From: Flavobacteriia bacterium
Lineage (GTDB): Bacteria; Bacteroidota; Bacteroidia; Flavobacteriales; Flavobacteriaceae
NCBI GenBank assembly: GCA_030626085.1
Contig: DAOUPQ010000003.1
Location: 1 to 34,657 of the forward strand
DNA length: 34,657 nucleotides
Direction: 5' to 3'
In this document: positions 32,421 through 34,657 of the stretch, piece by piece
Layout: the number at the start of each line of letters is the position of its first letter
Numbering within the stretch: position 1 is the first letter of the stretch
Made by a program: the position numbers and the translations under genes
The notes under the pieces: model-generated
What the model was told of the DNA's origin: nothing
The model's input: only the letters and a program-made list of their open reading frames with translations
Databases searched by the model: none

Positions 32421-33398
32421 TTAATAATTCCCATTCTTAAATGGGTGATTGACCAATGGCAACTTTGCTAAAGGGTGATAATCTCCTTTTAAAGAAGAAA
32501 TTTTCTTTGTTCTAATATTATGTACAATATCAATAGATTGTTTTGCATCGTCTAATATAAAACCCTTACCATCCATAATATTTTGATAACTTTTTGTATG
32601 CAGGTCAAAAAATCCATCACTAAATTCAATTTCTTTTCCATCAACAGTTATAGAACGATAGGTTCGTTGTCCTTTTTCTGCAATATCTTTTGGTAATACT
32701 TTATCATTAATAGATAAAAACCATCGTACCCTTGCCTTCTTAAATTCTAAATAACCTGCTGCTCTATCATGTGTATGGATATGTGCTATATTGATTTTTA
32801 CTTTTCCGAATATCCAAGATAACATATCATAAAAATGAATACCAATGTTAGTTGCTATTCCTCCTGACTTTGTTACATCACCTTTCCATGATGTATAATA
32901 CCAATTTCCTCTTGAAGTCAGATAAGTCAGGTCAACATCATAAATTTTATCTTTTGGGCCATTGTCTATTTTCTTCTTTAAAGCAATGATACTTGGGTGT
33001 AAGCGCAATTGTAATATAGTATAAATTTTCCTCTTATACTCTTTCTCAATATCAGACAATGCATCTAAATTCCATGGGTTTAAAACCAGTGGTTTTTCAC
33101 AAATTGCATCTGCTCCACTTCTCAATGCCATACGAATATGGGAATCATGTAAATAATTTGGTGTGCAAATACTCATATAATCTAATTGAACATTTTTCTT
33201 TTTACGAAATTTTTCAATATGACGATCAAATCGTTCAAATTCAACAAAAAATGATGCATCAGGAAAATATGAATCCATAATACCAACACTGTCAAATTTA
33301 TCCAATGCCACTAAAAGATCATTTCCAGTATCTTTTATAGCTCTTAGGTGACGTACAGCTACATAGCCTGCTACACCAATCATTGCAAAATTTTTCAT
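32421..33398 (-). CDS. wbpB: UDP-N-acetyl-D-glucosaminuronate 3-dehydrogenase (WbpB/WlbA)
   Basis: The protein follows Pseudomonas WbpB closely from end to end: MKNFAMIGVAGYVAVRHLRA, IKDTGNDLLVALDKFDSVGI, LDYMSICTPNYLHDSHI, CEKPLVLNP (Lys102), LTYLTSRGNWYYTSWKGD, ATNIGIHFYDML, ARVRWFLSIN and TYRSITVDGKEIEFSDGF. WbpB oxidises C3 of UDP-GlcNAcA to the 3-keto sugar, which WbpE aminates and WbpD acetylates on the way to 2,3-diacetamido uronic acids. Family members keep NAD tightly bound and recycle it with 2-oxoglutarate. None of wbpA, wbpD or wbpE is in this window, and no gene precedes it for 1.2 kb, so it is the first gene of the minus-strand run here. Confidence 0.92.
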   Translation of the reverse strand: MKNFAMIGVAGYVAVRHLRAIKDTGNDLLVALDKFDSVGIMDSYFPDASFFVEFERFDRHIEKFRKKKNVQLDYMSICTPNYLHDSHIRMALRSGADAICEKPLVLNPWNLDALSDIEKEYKRKIYTILQLRLHPSIIALKKKIDNGPKDKIYDVDLTYLTSRGNWYYTSWKGDVTKSGGIATNIGIHFYDMLSWIFGKVKINIAHIHTHDRAAGYLEFKKARVRWFLSINDKVLPKDIAEKGQRTYRSITVDGKEIEFSDGFFDLHTKSYQNIMDGKGFILDDAKQSIDIVHNIRTKKISSLKGDYHPLAKLPLVNHPFKNGNY

Positions 33399-33587
33399 AT
33401 AAAATTAATTTTTTTAATAAAGTTATCAAATCTTACCACCCTTATCCGTTTGAGTTCTTCTTATATAAAAGATTTTATTTACTACAACTCATTCGTTCAA
33501 ATATCTGTATTTCTTAAAACAAAACATTCTATCGTTTCTTTATTCTTTCATCTCTTTATAATCAAGATATTCACTCAATCTTAATTG

Positions 33588-33615
33588 TCAACTGTAACTG
33601 AATACTGTATACTGT
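33588..33615. repeat. Short tandem array with ACTG cores
   Basis: Four ACTG cores are spaced 6, 7 and 7 nt apart in caactgtaactgaatactgt and the following atactgtc. It is the same style of mini-array as those at the ends of the NAD synthase-like and ACP genes, but with a different core. Confidence 0.5.
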
Positions 33616-34172
33616 CAAATACGGCTTCGCCCTTATCAATCCCAAAAATTAATTTGATTTATTTTCCTATGACCCTGCCTTTACTAGATATTCTACAGTT
33701 AGGTAGATGGGCAATCTTGCCATTTTCAGTCCCATATTTTAAACGGTACTAATTTATTTCTAATCGTTAAATCACAATAATAAAGTATTATTCTAGAACT
33801 TTATTATCACAATATTACAACATCCCTAAAAGATAGTTTATTTATATTTATAGAAGGGGATGAAGACATTTAATTTAAAGCTATTTTCTTATTCTACAAT
33901 GAATCCAAAATTAAACAAATTTTTATACTTTGAATCATTTTAAACAGTAGAAGTTTTTTATACAATTTATAAACGAAATATATTATTTATAATTGTATAA
34001 GAATCAAACTAAAAATTGAAATTCTAAAAAGAAAGCTTTGGCTTTTAAAGTTAAATTAATTAAAAATCATAAGATTTTTCCGTTTAGTCTGATCGGCCTA
34101 GTGTGGTATTATCACTCCACTACAACAGTCGTTGTGCCAGATAAAAAGAGACTTTCAGAAAAGACATATAGT

Positions 34173-34252
34173 GTATCATTTTGAGCGGAGTATAAAAGGC
34201 TTGTGCTTTATTAATCAAATATTTAGATTTCTCCATTTTAGTCGAAATGACA
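34173..34252. repeat. Palindromic TCAT element, about 80 bp with terminal inverted repeats
   Basis: The left end reads tatcattttgagcggag and the right end ttagtcgaaatgaca, so the termini TCATTTTGA and TCGAAATGA are inverted copies differing at one base. The size and structure resemble a small non-autonomous palindromic element. It is related to the copies at 10401-10443 and 14005-14044. Confidence 0.5.
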
Positions 34253-34469
34253 GATTAGCCTGCCAAATTTGAAGAATAAGCAAGTAAAAAGATAATAAGC
34301 TTTTGATCCTGCTTAGCGGAATTAGCCTTCCACGCCGGCTTTCTATAGACTGCCTAGATCTAGCTCAATTCAGATAGGTACCGGAAAAGCACAGGCAGCT
34401 AGATTAGCATACCAAACTGTATATGGCAGATTCAACCTGCTGATTTTTAAATCTTGTAAAGTAAATGAG

Positions 34470-34512
34470 ATCCCGCTTGATACTGAAACAAGTTCATCGC
34501 AGGCAGCGGGAT
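34470..34512. repeat. Inverted repeat ATCCCGC / GCGGGAT
   Basis: Seven-base perfect arms (34470-34476 and 34506-34512) enclose a partly palindromic centre, cttgatactgaaacaag. The centre resembles the CTTGTTTCAG core of common Bacteroidota intergenic repeats. Confidence 0.5.
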
Positions 34513-34554
34513 TAACTCGCCTGCCTGCGTGGCCAATGTCAGTAAGTTAAGAAA

Positions 34555-34591
34555 ACTAACCCTCTAAATATTTGTTTTTTAGAAGGTTAGT
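34555..34591. promoter_or_regulatory. Strong imperfect hairpin ACTAACCCTCTAAA / TTTAGAAGGTTAGT
   Basis: Fourteen-base arms with a single mismatch surround a 9-nt loop. The hairpin lies 41 bp before the plus-strand ATG at 34632, and the TTTG of a possible -33 box lies in its loop. It could be an operator, a transcription terminator or the end of a mobile element; the sequence does not decide. Confidence 0.5.
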
Positions 34592-34602
34592 TAGTATATT
34601 TA
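34571..34602 (+). promoter_or_regulatory. Candidate Bacteroidota promoter for the right-edge gene
   Basis: TTTG at 34571-34574 and TATATTTA at 34595-34602 (one mismatch to TAnnTTTG) are 20 nt apart, close to the expected -33/-7 spacing. Transcription would begin about 20 nt before the ATG at 34632. Confidence 0.4.
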
Positions 34603-34631
34603 AGTATGTAAAACTAATAAAATATACAATT

Positions 34632-34657
34632 ATGACAAATTTAAGAAATTTATCCAA
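34632..34657 (+). CDS. Start of a plus-strand gene cut by the window edge
   Basis: Only eight codons are visible (MTNLRNLS). The upstream hairpin and promoter-like spacing support a real start, but the product cannot be named. It would be divergent from the polysaccharide locus. Confidence 0.35.

Larger units (their letters stand above)
33399..34631. other. Non-coding right-end region, about 1.2 kb
   Basis: I find no credible gene. The left third is plain A+T-rich DNA that should contain the promoter of the minus-strand run, but no convincing TAnnTTTG box lies close to wbpB; the only exact match (plus 33906-33913, read on minus) is about 500 bp away. A 6-7 nt repeated stretch with ACTG cores lies at 33588-33615. 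From about 34080 the base composition is visibly richer in G+C and the sequence is packed with repeat remnants (TCAT element, ATCCCGC inverted repeat, GCCTGCCTGCG piece), ending with a hairpin and a possible promoter for a plus-strand gene. Confidence 0.55.

Noticed and set aside
33348-33584. Plus-strand 78-aa ORF overlapping the start of wbpB
   Set aside because: It is rich in Ile, Phe, Ser and Thr as expected of translated A+T-rich non-coding DNA and is partly antisense to wbpB; no family features were seen.
33906-33913. Promoter box for wbpB (TAATTTTG on the minus strand)
   Set aside because: It matches TAnnTTTG but is about 500 bp from the gene and lacks a clear -33 partner; such matches are common in A+T-rich DNA.

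Overview
This window is most of a cell-surface polysaccharide locus (O-antigen, capsule or exopolysaccharide, Wzx/Wzy type) from a very A+T-rich member of the Bacteroidota. The lineage is inferred from three things: the TAnnTTTG-type promoter candidates and near absence of Shine-Dalgarno sequences; an initiating sugar transferase of the short, soluble-looking kind typical of Bacteroidota glycan loci; and intergenic filler of a style I recognise from this phylum (TCATTTCGA-type palindromes, CCCTAAAGGG blocks, 7-8 nt tandem arrays). I cannot name the genus. No tRNA, rRNA, CRISPR array or intact insertion sequence was seen.

Layout. All genes but two are on the minus strand, so the locus reads from about 33.4 kb down to 0.1 kb. 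In transcription order: (1) 33.4-28.5 kb holds a WbpB-type UDP-GlcNAcA 3-dehydrogenase, an O-antigen polymerase-like protein, a Wzx flippase and a GT4 glycosyltransferase. (2) 28.3-22.6 kb is a deoxysugar cassette: WecD-like acetyltransferase, EvaA-type NDP-hexose 2,3-dehydratase, WecE/RffA-like 4-aminotransferase, Gfo/Idh/MocA reductase and an SDR epimerase/reductase. (3) 22.5-19.6 kb is an acylation cassette: MBOAT acyltransferase, SGNH partner and hexapeptide acyltransferase. (4) 19.6-16.3 kb holds three GT4 glycosyltransferases. (5) 16.3-8.7 kb is an acyl/amide cassette: two asparagine synthase-type amidotransferases, an acyl carrier protein, a NAD synthase-like amidating enzyme and an AMP-forming ligase. 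From the acyl carrier protein onward its genes are separated by long, repeat-filled spacers. (6) 8.5-3.9 kb holds an ATP-grasp ligase, a membrane-anchored phosphatidylserine decarboxylase-like protein, a DUF354 protein, a NodB-like deacetylase and a hexapeptide acetyltransferase. (7) 3.8-2.0 kb is a two-gene plus-strand island: an SGNH-like lipoprotein and a GNAT protein. (8) 1.6-0.1 kb is the initiating sugar transferase, fused to two transposase-type helix-turn-helix repeats. The right 1.2 kb is non-coding, repeat-rich DNA ending in the first codons of a plus-strand gene.

How the parts may work together. The sugar transferase would load the first sugar phosphate on the lipid carrier, the four GT4 enzymes would extend it, Wzx would flip the unit and Wzy would polymerise it. 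WbpB points to a 2,3-diamino-uronic acid, but its partner genes (wbpA, D, E) are not in the window. Cassette 2 reads as a route to a 4-acetamido-2,4,6-trideoxyhexose; rmlA and rmlB are not in the window. Cassettes 3, 5 and 6 look like decoration systems: O-acylation, carrier-protein-based amidation or acylation, and a possible amino-acid ligation plus decarboxylation. The most unusual items are the helix-turn-helix/sugar-transferase fusion, the pyruvoyl decarboxylase beside an ATP-grasp ligase, the 2-deoxysugar cassette, the ligase/ACP/amidotransferase/NadE-like cassette, and tandem arrays lying on gene ends.
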